Source of the DNA: Bradyrhizobium sp. 186
GTDB lineage: Bacteria; Pseudomonadota; Alphaproteobacteria; Rhizobiales; Xanthobacteraceae
Assembly: GCF_023101685.1 (NCBI RefSeq)
Contig: NZ_CP082164.1
Coordinates: 10,013,001-10,077,000 of the forward strand
Direction of reading: 5' to 3'
Length of the DNA: 64,000 nt
The position numbers and the translations under genes were made by a program. Shown piece by piece: positions 1 to 7,693 of the stretch; position 1 is the first letter of the stretch, and each line of letters opens with the position of its first letter. The notes below the pieces were generated by a model that was given only the letters and a program-made list of their open reading frames with translations, did not search any database and was not told where the DNA came from.

Positions 1-1
1 C

Positions 2-316
2 TTCACGTTTGGCAACATGCTTCGCCTTCGCAACATCGACAACAGGCTTAGGCGTAGTGGATTGTGGGCCGACTTCCACTCCTGCAAATGCGTCCTGTAA
101 TCGATGTTGGGCAGGTGCCACCGTAATCGCTGGCGGAGCGAAGTCCTCGCTCTGCAGCGGCACGATCGTCGGCAGATTCGTGTCTATGACCACTCGTTCA
201 GGCGGATGCTCGACCGAACTGATTCTGATCCTTTTCCGTTCTGCGACGTCACTGACCAGGTCTGGTCCCGGCCGGGGGAACGTACGCATACGACGAAGAC
301 CGCCTGATTGAGACAT
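2..316 (-). CDS. Hypothetical Pro/Val-rich protein, cut by the window edge
   Basis: A leftward frame opens at ATG 316 and stays open to the first bases of the window, so its C-terminus is missing. It reads MSQSGGLRRMRTFPRPG, then contains KRIRISSVEHPPERVVIDTN and a proline/valine-rich tail with lysines. From memory, small Bradyrhizobium hypothetical proteins share the 'IRISS..QPPERVVIDTNLPTIVP' type of segment, usually behind an N-terminal membrane helix. That helix is absent here, but a matching orphan N-terminus lies on the far side of the adjacent IS66 (2884-2994). The frame also stays open upstream of ATG 316 towards the IS, so this may be the 3' part of a split gene. Function unknown. 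Confidence 0.45.
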   Translation of the reverse strand, partial: MSQSGGLRRMRTFPRPGPDLVSDVAERKRIRISSVEHPPERVVIDTNLPTIVPLQSEDFAPPAITVAPAQHRLQDAFAGVEVGPQSTTPKPVVDVAKAKHVAKRE

Positions 317-358
317 GCGCGCGGGCACGGCGAGCTCTATGATGGCGTTGCGTGAAGG

Positions 359-2095
359 TCAGGCGGCCTGCTGATCGGCGGGCTTGTCGGCTTGGCGCAG
401 GAGCTTCCATTCCCAGGGCAGCAGTTCGTGCAGACGCGACGCGGGAAGATCGGCGATACGGGCGAGGACGTCGGCGAGCCAGGCCTTGGGATCGACGTCG
501 TTGAGGCGACAGGTCGTGATCATCGTCAGCATGATGGCGGCACGGTCGGCACCGCGCTGGCTGCCGGCGAAGGTCCAGTTGCGCCTTCCCAATGCGATGC
601 CCCTCAATGCGCGCTCAGCACAATTGTTGGTCAAGCAGATCCTGCCATCGTCGAGGAAGCGGGCGAAGTCGTCCCAGCGCCTGAGCATGTAGTTCATAGG
701 CTTCAGGACCTCGGAGGAGCGCGAGAGGGTTTCGCGCTCGCGGAGCAACCAGGCGTGCATGTCGTCGAGAAGTGGTTTGCTCCTCTCCTGGCGCACGGCA
801 CGCCGCTCGTCGGCGCTGCGGCCATTGATGGCGCGTTCGATCTCGAACAACGCATCGAGGCGTCTGACCGCCTCCAGTGCGATCGGGGAGATGGGTTTGC
901 CCTTCTGGCCTTCCCGGGCGTTTTTCTCGATGTCGGCCAGCTCGAAGAAGCCCCGCCGCGCATGGGCCAGGCAAAACGCCGGTGTGATCGGCATCGCTTT
1001 CTTTTGCGGATCGAACAACGGCTCGAAGCCGCTGTAGCAATCCGCTTGCAGGATGCCGGCGAAGGCGGCCAGATGCTTCTGCGGGTGCTCACCTCGCCGG
1101 TCGCTCGAGGCGTAATAGACCGCCGCCGGCGGCGCAGGCCCGGCGAAGGGCCGGTCATCGCGCACATAAGTCCAGATCCGCCCGGTTGTGCACTTGCTCT
1201 TGGCCAGGATGCGGATGGTGGTGTCGTCGCCATGCAGGCGCTCGGCCGCGAGTACATGGCGCTCGATCAGGTGGAAGAGCGGCATCACGGCGAAGGTCCC
1301 GTGACCGACCTGATCGGCCAGGGTCGACAACGGCAAGTCGATCCCCTCGCACTTAAAGCGCGCACTCTGGCGATTGAGCGGGATATGCATACCGAACTTG
1401 TCGAACAGGATCGTCGCCAGCAATTGCGGGCCGATGAAGCCGCGCGGCGTGGCATGGAACGGCGCCGGCGGCTGGCTGATCTTCTCGCAATCGCGGCAGG
1501 TGAACTTCTCGCGTACCGTCTCGATGACCTTGAAGCAGCGCGGGATCTCCTCCAGCGTCTTGGTCACATCCTCACCGATCTTCGCCAGCCGCGATCCACC
1601 GCAGCAGGCGCAGCTCGTTGGAGCCTCAATGACGACGCGCTCGCGTTCGATGTCATCCGGCCATGGCTTGCGCACCGGCCGCTTGCGCGTGAAGGCGCGT
1701 ACGCTCTGCGCCTTTGCCGCCGCGGCCTGCGCGGCGAGCTCATCCTCGCTCGCCGTGGTGACGAGTTCTTCAAGTTCCAATTCCAACTGCTCGATCAGCC
1801 GCGCCGTGCGCTCGGAACGCGGCCCGTACAGTTCGCGTTTGAGCTTCTCGATCCGCAGCTCGAGATGCGCGATCAGCGCCTCATTGTCCGACAGCTTCGC
1901 CCGCGCGTTGGCCGCTTCGGCTTGCCAATTGATGGCTTCGGCCTGTATCCGGCTGACCTTCGCCGCGGCCGCATCGCGTTCGACCTCGACCCTCAGCCGC
2001 GCGTCGCGTTCAGCCCGCAACGCCTCACGTTCGATCAACAGCGCCGCCTGGGCGCTGGCGAGATCCGAAGGAAGGTCATCCGGCTTCAAACTCAT
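359..2095 (-). CDS. tnpC: IS66 family transposase TnpC
   Basis: This 578-residue protein has the normal length for an IS66 transposase. A coiled-coil, leucine-zipper-like N-terminus (about residues 15-90) is followed by a basic Arg/Lys stretch, then a zinc-binding region with CACCGGSRL and CRDCEK cysteine pairs near residues 160-205. The DDE catalytic core includes HGDDTTI and ADCYSGFEPLF. The C-terminal IS66 signature NNCAERALRGIALGRR is followed by GSQRGADRAA. The protein acts in trans on the element ends. It is intact, so the element may still be mobile. It is the last gene of the tnpA-tnpB-tnpC operon, 44 bp after tnpB. Confidence 0.95.
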   Translation of the reverse strand: MSLKPDDLPSDLASAQAALLIEREALRAERDARLRVEVERDAAAAKVSRIQAEAINWQAEAANARAKLSDNEALIAHLELRIEKLKRELYGPRSERTARLIEQLELELEELVTTASEDELAAQAAAAKAQSVRAFTRKRPVRKPWPDDIERERVVIEAPTSCACCGGSRLAKIGEDVTKTLEEIPRCFKVIETVREKFTCRDCEKISQPPAPFHATPRGFIGPQLLATILFDKFGMHIPLNRQSARFKCEGIDLPLSTLADQVGHGTFAVMPLFHLIERHVLAAERLHGDDTTIRILAKSKCTTGRIWTYVRDDRPFAGPAPPAAVYYASSDRRGEHPQKHLAAFAGILQADCYSGFEPLFDPQKKAMPITPAFCLAHARRGFFELADIEKNAREGQKGKPISPIALEAVRRLDALFEIERAINGRSADERRAVRQERSKPLLDDMHAWLLRERETLSRSSEVLKPMNYMLRRWDDFARFLDDGRICLTNNCAERALRGIALGRRNWTFAGSQRGADRAAIMLTMITTCRLNDVDPKAWLADVLARIADLPASRLHELLPWEWKLLRQADKPADQQAA

Positions 2096-2139
2096 GAAGC
2101 CAGTGAATCAGATTTCCCGGTAGGTTCAATCGCAGAATG

Positions 2140-2487
2140 CTATCCAACTCGCGTTGGACGCAAAGTTTCTTGAGGATTCCGCCAGTCGATCCCAGATAGC
2201 AGGTAAGAAAGCTGCGCCGGAGAGATCGTCACGGCTTCACCGGCAGCCGAAGGCCAGATGAATCTTCCTCTTTCGAGTCTTTTTGTAAACAGGCACGCTC
2301 CCTGAGAATCGTGCCAGATGATTTTTATCAGATCTGAACGGCGCCCCCTGAAGCAAAACAAATGACCCCCCAGTGGGTCATGCTTCAAGACCTCCTGCAC
2401 CTGCAAAGCCAGGCTCGGAAAGCCGCGCCGCATATCGGTATGGCCCGTCGCCAGCCATACCCGCACGCCAGAGGGGATCGGAATCAT
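2140..2487 (-). CDS. tnpB: IS66 family accessory protein TnpB
   Basis: This 115-residue IS66 Orf2 protein begins MIPIPSGVRVWLATGHTDMR and continues GFPSLALQVQEVL, both family signatures, then GGHLFCFRGRRSDLIKI. I chose the ATG at 2487 because it overlaps the tnpA stop codon (ATGA), typical translational coupling in IS66. A longer frame reaching 2538 has an N-terminus unlike the family. TnpB is needed for transposition in characterised IS66 elements, but its biochemical role is not settled. Confidence 0.93.
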   Translation of the reverse strand: MIPIPSGVRVWLATGHTDMRRGFPSLALQVQEVLKHDPLGGHLFCFRGRRSDLIKIIWHDSQGACLFTKRLERGRFIWPSAAGEAVTISPAQLSYLLSGIDWRNPQETLRPTRVG

Positions 2488-2831
2488 CGCAGCGCCTTCA
2501 ACACCGCCGACACCAGCAAGGGCGGCGCCGACCCGCAAATCCTGATCCGTCCGCTCCCCGTCAATTCCACCACGATCACTTCACCGGACGGTGCCGCTTC
2601 CTTGATCGGCTCCGCTTCCATCGCCGCTTCCACAAAGCCCTGGTCAGCAAGGTCCTGGCGAAGCCGACGCCGCCAGGTGTAAATCAGCCCCGTTGAAATA
2701 TCGTGATCCCGCGCAACCTGCGCCACACACGATCCCGGCGCAAAGGCCTCCGCAACGATCCGGCACCGCTCATCCTCGCTCCAACGCCGCCGGCGTTCCG
2801 GCCCCGTCAGCACCGAAATCTGACCCATCAA
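2484..2831 (-). CDS. tnpA: IS66 family accessory protein TnpA (IS3/IS911-type HTH)
   Basis: This 115-residue Orf1 protein carries a helix-turn-helix near residues 15-60: RRRRWSEDERCRIVAEAF followed by VAQVARDHDISTGLIYTWRR. It is the first gene of the IS66 operon and probably binds the element ends. Its stop codon overlaps the tnpB start by four bases. Two direct copies of 'gctcttaa' lie just upstream (about 2836-2856) and may belong to the promoter or end region of the element; that is inference. Confidence 0.92.
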   Translation of the reverse strand: MMGQISVLTGPERRRRWSEDERCRIVAEAFAPGSCVAQVARDHDISTGLIYTWRRRLRQDLADQGFVEAAMEAEPIKEAAPSGEVIVVELTGSGRIRICGSAPPLLVSAVLKALR

Positions 2832-2883
2832 TCGCTCTTAAGCTCGCTCTTAAACACGTGCTTATGAGTGCTCAATCCGCCTC

Positions 2884-2994
2884 TCAGAACAAGGCGGCCT
2901 TCATCGTGGGCGTACGGGGGAACCACCAGCCTGCTCCGATCAGCAATAGGGCGAGAGCACTGCCGACGAACCCGAAGTATCTCATCAAAGGCAT
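2884..2994 (-). pseudogene. Orphan N-terminus of a small membrane-anchored hypothetical protein
   Basis: A 36-codon leftward frame reads MPLMRYFGFVGSALALLLIG, then AGWWFPRTPTMKAALF and stop. The first 25 residues form a clear membrane helix or uncleaved signal, the opening seen in small Bradyrhizobium hypothetical proteins. The frame stops close to the right end of the IS66 element. The opposite IS flank (2-316, same strand) carries a body typical of such proteins without a helix. I infer that IS66 split one gene. Without a defined target duplication this is unproven; it could also be an intact tiny protein. Confidence 0.35.
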
Positions 2995-3144
2995 AGGCCG
3001 CCTCCGCTTTGAGGACGACCATGAGACCGGGATTGTTAGCAGAAAGCTAAAGATAGATTAAAGTAGAAAACGTGGTTATCGGCGGTGCTGCGACGCAGAA
3101 GCTGAGCGACCACGTGACGTGGTGGTGGACTTTCGTCCTACACG

Positions 3145-3747
3145 TCACGACTTAGAAGCGGCTGTTCTAGCAGGTTGTTGACATTCAAGTCGCTTCCGAC
3201 GCCGTCTCGGTGCGGCGCATGTAGGGATGGCAAGGCTAGCTATAGAGCGCCCTCGGCCACATTTTGTCGCCGGCAATAGCTCCTCTCGCCTGTGCAAATT
3301 CGATGAGGACGGCGATCTTTTTGCGAGTTGGAGGATCTTTTCCACGTCCGAATCTAGCTCAACTGTCTGGTACGACGTTGATCGGCCCGCTGAATGTATT
3401 AGGACCCTGACGTTCCTTTTATACATTCGCCTCGCCAGCATTGGATAGACAACCTCCAGTAAGGGACCACGCTCTCCATAGTATCGGAAATGATCGAAAG
3501 TAACTCGAGGGCTGCGTGGTTTCGTAGGATCGTCAAATACCTTGTGCGGCCCGATTCCAATCCACGTGAGTTTCCCGGCTATGCGGTTGCGATTGGGTTC
3601 CGGTCCAATTCCACCAATTCCGATGACTGCGTCATAGGCCCAGCCTCGAACTGTTCCCATGCAGTTGTGATTACCGAACAGTCCTCGTACAGGATCAGGG
3701 TCTCCAGAATGCGTTCTTTTATAAATGAGAGTTCGAATGGTTTTCAT
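3145..3747 (-). CDS. Nmad2-like putative modified-nucleotide-associated protein
   Basis: This 200-residue protein is the third gene of a leftward operon. It starts MKTIRTLIYKRTHSGDPDP, then GLFGNHNCMGTVRGWAYDAV and GKLTWIGIGPHKVFDD. The arrangement of a short N-terminal strand, a 'xRGLFG..xCMG' segment and a glycine-rich strand resembles the 'nucleotide modification associated domain 2' family, known from predicted DNA-modification operons; I rate the match as moderate to weak. The start at 3747 overlaps the upstream gene by 29 bp, so the two are probably coupled. The last 50 residues are Arg/Ser-rich and look unlike a folded domain, so the reading frame may have been disturbed near the 3' end. 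No catalytic residues can be named. Confidence 0.5.
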   Translation of the reverse strand: MKTIRTLIYKRTHSGDPDPVRGLFGNHNCMGTVRGWAYDAVIGIGGIGPEPNRNRIAGKLTWIGIGPHKVFDDPTKPRSPRVTFDHFRYYGERGPLLEVVYPMLARRMYKRNVRVLIHSAGRSTSYQTVELDSDVEKILQLAKRSPSSSNLHRREELLPATKCGRGRSIASLAIPTCAAPRRRRKRLECQQPARTAASKS

Positions 3748-4471
3748 CAACTGCTGGCTGAATTGTTCGAAGCCACCTTCTCGGCTCCTCTTCATCACCA
3801 ATGTTTGCAACGAACTCTTGTCCACGTGCGGCGCTACGGAGCTCGTGATCGCCGATCCAGCGATCGGGATTTGAGTGATAGGTTAGGCCTGCACCTTTGA
3901 GCCAAGCCGGGATATGCCAAACGGACGGAAGCGAGTGTGGCCTTGTCAGTCGCAAAAAAGGATGCGCATGCCCTGCCTTTGCTCCTGCTCCTACATAAAT
4001 CGTGTTGTTCCTATTCCACTCACCTATCGTGTGAGGATGTCTCCGGTCGAAGCCGACAGGACTGTCGATCTCGGACGGCCTCTGGCCAACCAGATAGACC
4101 TCATTGACTTCCAAGTACCCAAAGATTCTATGATGTCGGTCACGGCCTTCATGAGAGGCGAACAGGCCGAAGAAGAGAAACACATCACCAATGCCTACAC
4201 CGTTTCGTTCGAGATGCGATTGTGCTGCGCCTGTTTGGCCGAATGCCCAGCGGCCGTCCTGAAATACCGGGTCTTCGTGGCACAGGTCATCGGCTACAAT
4301 TCGCCCTTTTGTCATCTTCTCAACGAGTTCGCCCATTCCCAAGGCACGATAGGTGGTAGTTGACCGGTGTCGTGTTGGAATAGGAAGGCTCATTGGCACA
4401 CCCTCAATAATGGGAGACGGCGCCTTCCCAGACGAGCCATCGAATCCTTTTCTGCTAAAAATCAATCTCAT
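3719..4471 (-). CDS. Nmad3-family putative modified-nucleotide-associated protein
   Basis: The 250-residue product begins MRLIFSRKGFDGSSGKAPSP and carries PTRHRSTTTYRAL, GRWAFGQTGAAQSHLERN, GVGIGDVFLFFGLF, HHRIFGYLEV and NNTIYVGA. This order matches the 'nucleotide modification associated domain 3' family, recognised in predicted operons that make or sense hypermodified DNA bases. The biochemical activity is not established; binding or processing of modified nucleotides is the published prediction. It starts 33 bp after the DUF4268 gene and overlaps the next gene, so the three form one operon. Low GC and rare codons compared with the core genes suggest transfer. Confidence 0.75.
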   Translation of the reverse strand: MRLIFSRKGFDGSSGKAPSPIIEGVPMSLPIPTRHRSTTTYRALGMGELVEKMTKGRIVADDLCHEDPVFQDGRWAFGQTGAAQSHLERNGVGIGDVFLFFGLFASHEGRDRHHRIFGYLEVNEVYLVGQRPSEIDSPVGFDRRHPHTIGEWNRNNTIYVGAGAKAGHAHPFLRLTRPHSLPSVWHIPAWLKGAGLTYHSNPDRWIGDHELRSAARGQEFVANIGDEEEPRRWLRTIQPAVDENHSNSHL

Positions 4472-4504
4472 CGTGTGACGGCCCGGTCGAGAAGTGGCTC
4501 GTAA

Positions 4505-5509
4505 CTATTCCTGGTCATTGCCTACGGCGATCGAGCTATCGACCATTTCATCCAAAGCACGGAGCCGCTGCGTGAAGACACGCCGAAAAGTTTTGACCTG
4601 ATCGGCATACCAACGAAACTGGTCAGCCCATGTGCTGCGATCCGCCATATCAATTTCATCTCGGTACAGAGCTATCCTCGACGATTTCCGCCCAGGCATT
4701 TCATCCCAAGTAAGGGGGACACCGTAGTCCTTCGTGATCTCCCCTTCGCTACACTGTAAGGCTCTGAATGCCGCTTTGTCGGGTCCATTGATGACGAGCT
4801 CGACACGTATCCGTCGCTGCTCGCGTTGGAATGCCGTATTCAAGTAAAATCCACCCCGGCCGACTCCGAACGTCAACCATTGCTGCGGGAGCGGCTTCGG
4901 CGGCCTGATGGTTCTTTCATTCTGAACCAGATAATCATGCAAGCCGCTCCAGTAGTCGAGATATAACTGCCGAAGTGGATTTGGGGTCGCGCCCTCAATG
5001 CTCTTGATCCGACTGCCGACCCCTCGACTCCAATCGTTTGGCTTCGCTACCACGTTGAAGTGCGGTGCTAACGCCGAATCGTTGATCTGAAAGACCTCAA
5101 TCTCCACTCCAAAGAAAGAGAAGCGGTCCACAGTGTTTGCATTCAGCCAATCTATTGCGGCGCGATGCTCTTCTAAAAATTGTCGTGCGATCCAGACGAC
5201 CGTCGCGGCCTCTTCTAAGCCGGCCAAATAAGTGAGAATTTGTCCCAAATGCCTGTGATCGGTTGCCTCAATCTGATTTTCGATTAGGACAAGCCCGTCC
5301 GTATCCCTAGCGACGATGTCGGCAGAAAATCGACCAACGTCGTGCTCTGTAGCCTCCAGAGTGAGCTGCTCCAGGTATAACGCTTCTGCGAGCAACTGCA
5401 GATTCTCTGGGCGAGCGAGCCATGGGGTAAAGTCACCGGCTTCTCGTTCCCAAACTTCTCTGAGGTTGCTCTTTCGGATCAATCGACCGAACGAAACCGT
5501 GTTGCCCAT
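4505..5509 (-). CDS. DUF4268 domain protein, PD-(D/E)XK nuclease-like
   Basis: The 334-residue protein has an N-terminal half with SADIVARD, then VLIENQIEATDHRHLGQILT and a TYLAG segment, the core of DUF4268-type proteins related to the restriction-endonuclease fold. The usual E-x-K triad reads E-N-Q, as in other members I recall, so cleavage activity is uncertain. The C-terminal half carries RIRVELVINGPDK, typical of DUF4268. I chose ATG 5509, preceded by 'ggaagag', over a TTG five codons upstream. It leads the operon with the two Nmad-like genes, and I infer that it is the nuclease or DNA-binding effector of that set. Confidence 0.78.
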   Translation of the reverse strand: MGNTVSFGRLIRKSNLREVWEREAGDFTPWLARPENLQLLAEALYLEQLTLEATEHDVGRFSADIVARDTDGLVLIENQIEATDHRHLGQILTYLAGLEEAATVVWIARQFLEEHRAAIDWLNANTVDRFSFFGVEIEVFQINDSALAPHFNVVAKPNDWSRGVGSRIKSIEGATPNPLRQLYLDYWSGLHDYLVQNERTIRPPKPLPQQWLTFGVGRGGFYLNTAFQREQRRIRVELVINGPDKAAFRALQCSEGEITKDYGVPLTWDEMPGRKSSRIALYRDEIDMADRSTWADQFRWYADQVKTFRRVFTQRLRALDEMVDSSIAVGNDQE

Positions 5510-5728
5510 GACCCACTCTTCCAAGTTGTGCTCCGCAGACCTATTGCTTGAGACAATGGTCGAGTGCTGGATGCTCCTCAGGCCAAAGCCTATGAAGGGG
5601 GAAGTTAAGCACCCATTGCAACTTGTCGGCGACCCTAAGTGATGGTTACCGTCGATTTACGTATGGGTTGCGGATGGGTTAGTTCGATGGGAGGCTGACA
5701 GGGACCGCAAAGTTGGCTCAGGGTGCGG

Positions 5729-5956
5729 CTATTGCACTAGCGCCCGTGATTTCGACGATGCATCGTAGATTTCGATCTTTAGCATCGGATACTTGGCCAG
5801 CAACTCGGCTGCCGCTTTCATTGCGGCGTTCTCATCAACAAATTCGGTCTTGAAGCGCCCGTCGACGACGATTGCATAACCGGTGGCCGGCGCCAGGTCA
5901 GCACGCCGTGCCTGCCGTGGTTGCGGATTTTCGACGTGATGTTTTGGTTTGTTCAT
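5729..5956 (-). CDS. Small hypothetical protein
   Basis: This 75-residue protein reads MNKPKHHVENPQPRQARRAD, then TGYAIVVDGRFKTEFVDE and a helical AAMKAAAELLAKYPMLKIEI. The pattern of two strands, a helix and a strand looks like a folded domain, and codon use fits a real gene. I chose ATG 5956; a longer frame reaches 6034 but its extra N-terminus is low-quality sequence. It is about 220 bp upstream of the DUF4268 gene on the same strand and could be co-transcribed. No family recognised. Confidence 0.55.
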   Translation of the reverse strand: MNKPKHHVENPQPRQARRADLAPATGYAIVVDGRFKTEFVDENAAMKAAAELLAKYPMLKIEIYDASSKSRALVQ

Positions 5957-6235
5957 TGTCGGTCTATCGGAATGTGTTGCTGCGGTTGCTGAGCCCCTGG
6001 CAGTTCTCCAGATTGGACGCTTGCAGTCTGCCAACCTGCATAAGCACAGCAGAGAAGTATCGCGATCCGCAAACCGACTACCATTGCCATCCCCGTTTCT
6101 GTTACGGACGAAAGTACAAGCGACGCCTTACAAACGGCTTAGGCAAAACAGTTATCCAGACGTTTAGCGGGCTGGTGTATGAATTGAGAAGATCTAAGTT
6201 CCTGAATGCACGGTCCGGTCATTTCTGAAACTGGA
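5957..6235. other. Intergenic stretch, nothing recognised
   Basis: About 280 bp between the small hypothetical gene and the end of the Sel1-repeat gene. Short frames on the plus strand here have no protein-like features. I see no convincing terminator or repeat. Confidence 0.4.
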
Positions 6236-6958
6236 TCACCTCCAGTAGCAAGGCAGTGCAGAAGCAATGTAGCAACGTATAATCGCATACATCTTCTGTG
6301 CTGATAGTCGCCTAGCTTTCTCGAGCTGAGCGGGCGTCATGTGGTTAGCAATCAGATCTCGGTGCTTAGCCGCCACGCCATCGCCCTCCCCTGCGGCGAG
6401 GGCAAACCACATGTAGGCTTTCGTGTAGTTCTGCGGGACGCCTCTGCCCTCCTGATAAAGAACACCCAGATTGTCCTGCGCTACAAGGTCACCTCGATCT
6501 GCAGCTAGTAAGAACCAAAGCCCGGCCGTCTGATAATTCTGCGGCCCGCCCAAGCCGAAGGCATACATCGCTCCCAAATTGACGGCCGCCTTTGTTTCTC
6601 CTCTGTCAGCTGCGACGCTATACCAGCGTCGTGCTTTGGCGTAGTTCTTCGGACCGCCTCTACCATCATGAAAGATTCGGCCCAGATAATATGGAGCGAG
6701 AGAATTACCCTGCGAGCTCGCAACGGAATACCAACGCACCGCCTCGTCGAAATTTGTGTGAACTCCTCGACCGTCGTCGTACATCAATCCAAGTTGAACC
6801 TGAGCGGTGGGATCTCCTTGCTTAGAAAGCTCGATATACATTTGCGCCGCACTGACGAAGTCGCCCCTAACATAGGCCGCATTCGCTTGTTCGAGTGGAC
6901 CTGCCGCGGCCCCCTCGATCGCCATCATCAATAGGATTGTTGACAACCACGCTCGCAT
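6236..6958 (-). CDS. Sel1-like repeat protein, secreted or periplasmic
   Basis: The 240-residue protein has an N-terminal signal peptide (MRAWLSTILLMMAIEGAAAG) followed by at least four 36-residue Sel1/TPR-like repeats. Each repeat has the form A-x2-NLGxMY-x2-GxG-GPxNYxxAxxWFxLAAxxGD. The start at 6958 was chosen because the signal peptide follows directly; the extra 28 residues of a longer frame are not signal-like. Sel1 proteins act as scaffolds for protein-protein contacts, often in the envelope. The C-terminal 35 residues, with two cysteines (RCYIASALPCYWR), fall outside the repeats. It is divergent from the DUF6641-like gene. Its partner is not evident. Confidence 0.82.
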   Translation of the reverse strand: MRAWLSTILLMMAIEGAAAGPLEQANAAYVRGDFVSAAQMYIELSKQGDPTAQVQLGLMYDDGRGVHTNFDEAVRWYSVASSQGNSLAPYYLGRIFHDGRGGPKNYAKARRWYSVAADRGETKAAVNLGAMYAFGLGGPQNYQTAGLWFLLAADRGDLVAQDNLGVLYQEGRGVPQNYTKAYMWFALAAGEGDGVAAKHRDLIANHMTPAQLEKARRLSAQKMYAIIRCYIASALPCYWR

Positions 6959-7216
6959 AGCCACCAGGTCCTGCCGCACTAAATCAGCACAATCAAATAA
7001 GTTGCTAGCAATGCAAGGCCTGCTCCGCTGGAGGCAGAACATGCAAGGCGAGGCACAGTGATGGGCGTGACGAGACGGATGGAATTATCCCCCACAAAGG
7101 GGTGGTTCCGCAAATATCATGTTACAACCTTGTTTTGGTCGATTTCGGCTCGACCATCTGACCGAAGGCTGTATGTCGGGTTGGCGTTACGTCCATCCAA
7201 CAGCAGGAGCCCAACG

Positions 7217-7651
7217 ATGTCGACCGCTATCCTCAAGTCCCTTACGTTCGTCCCGCAGCCGAAGCCCAACTCTGATCCCCTGATTATCAAACGGGAACGC
7301 ATGGTGTCCCGCTTGGAAGATCAAAAGAAGCTGCTGGCCGATCCTTCGTACCAGAGGCGCATCAAGCGCTGGGAAAAGAAGGAAGGCGGCGAGAAGGTGC
7401 TTGTTGAAAGACCGCTCCGCACGAGCAAGTGGTGGCAGCAAGACCAGACCGGCGGTTACGTAATGACCGTGAAGGTGGGATCGAAGCGCATCGAGTTTGA
7501 AAAAGGCAAGGCGGCCATTGCGGTTGGGGCGTTGGATAAATTGCCCGGCGTGATCGATGCGCTCATCAAGGCTGTGCGGTCTGGCGAACTGGACGCCCAG
7601 CTGAGTGAGGGCAAAGGGCCGAGGGCCGTACCGGCCCGCAAGGTCGCCTGA
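7217..7651 (+). CDS. DUF6641-like hypothetical protein
   Basis: The 144-residue protein starts MSTAILKSLTFVPQPKPNSD and continues with a basic helical stretch (RMVSRLEDQKKLLADPSYQR), then WWQQDQTGGYVMTVKVGSKR, IEFEKGKAAIAVG and a C-terminal helix LDKLPGVIDALIKAVRSGEL. The pattern matches a small conserved family I know as DUF6641, of unknown function, often found near mobile or accessory genes. ATG 7217 is preceded by 'caggagccc', a good ribosome site; the longer frame from 7058 is not protein-like. It faces the restriction-methylase gene convergently, with 42 bp between the stop codons. Confidence 0.7.
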   Translation: MSTAILKSLTFVPQPKPNSDPLIIKRERMVSRLEDQKKLLADPSYQRRIKRWEKKEGGEKVLVERPLRTSKWWQQDQTGGYVMTVKVGSKRIEFEKGKAAIAVGALDKLPGVIDALIKAVRSGELDAQLSEGKGPRAVPARKVA

Positions 7652-7693
7652 TCAAGCGGTTGCGGGCTGGCGCTGCTATGCGCCAACCACGCT

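Larger units (their letters stand above)
345..2880 (-). mobile_element. IS66-family insertion sequence
   Basis: The three genes typical of IS66 elements (tnpA, tnpB, tnpC) lie in order on the minus strand, with tnpA and tnpB overlapping by four bases. I could not find a convincing terminal inverted repeat or 8-bp target duplication by eye, so the limits are approximate. The flanks look like two parts of one small hypothetical gene, which suggests a recent insertion. Confidence 0.8.

Noticed and set aside
345..375. 'aggccgcct' shared by both IS66 flanks as a target duplication
   Set aside because: The left copy lies inside the tnpC 3' end including its stop codon, so it is more likely coincidence than a duplication.
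392..2173. 593-codon plus-strand frame across the IS66 transposase
   Set aside because: Antisense to tnpC, whose protein has all IS66 motifs; the plus-strand product is repetitive and matches no fold. High GC keeps the opposite frame open.
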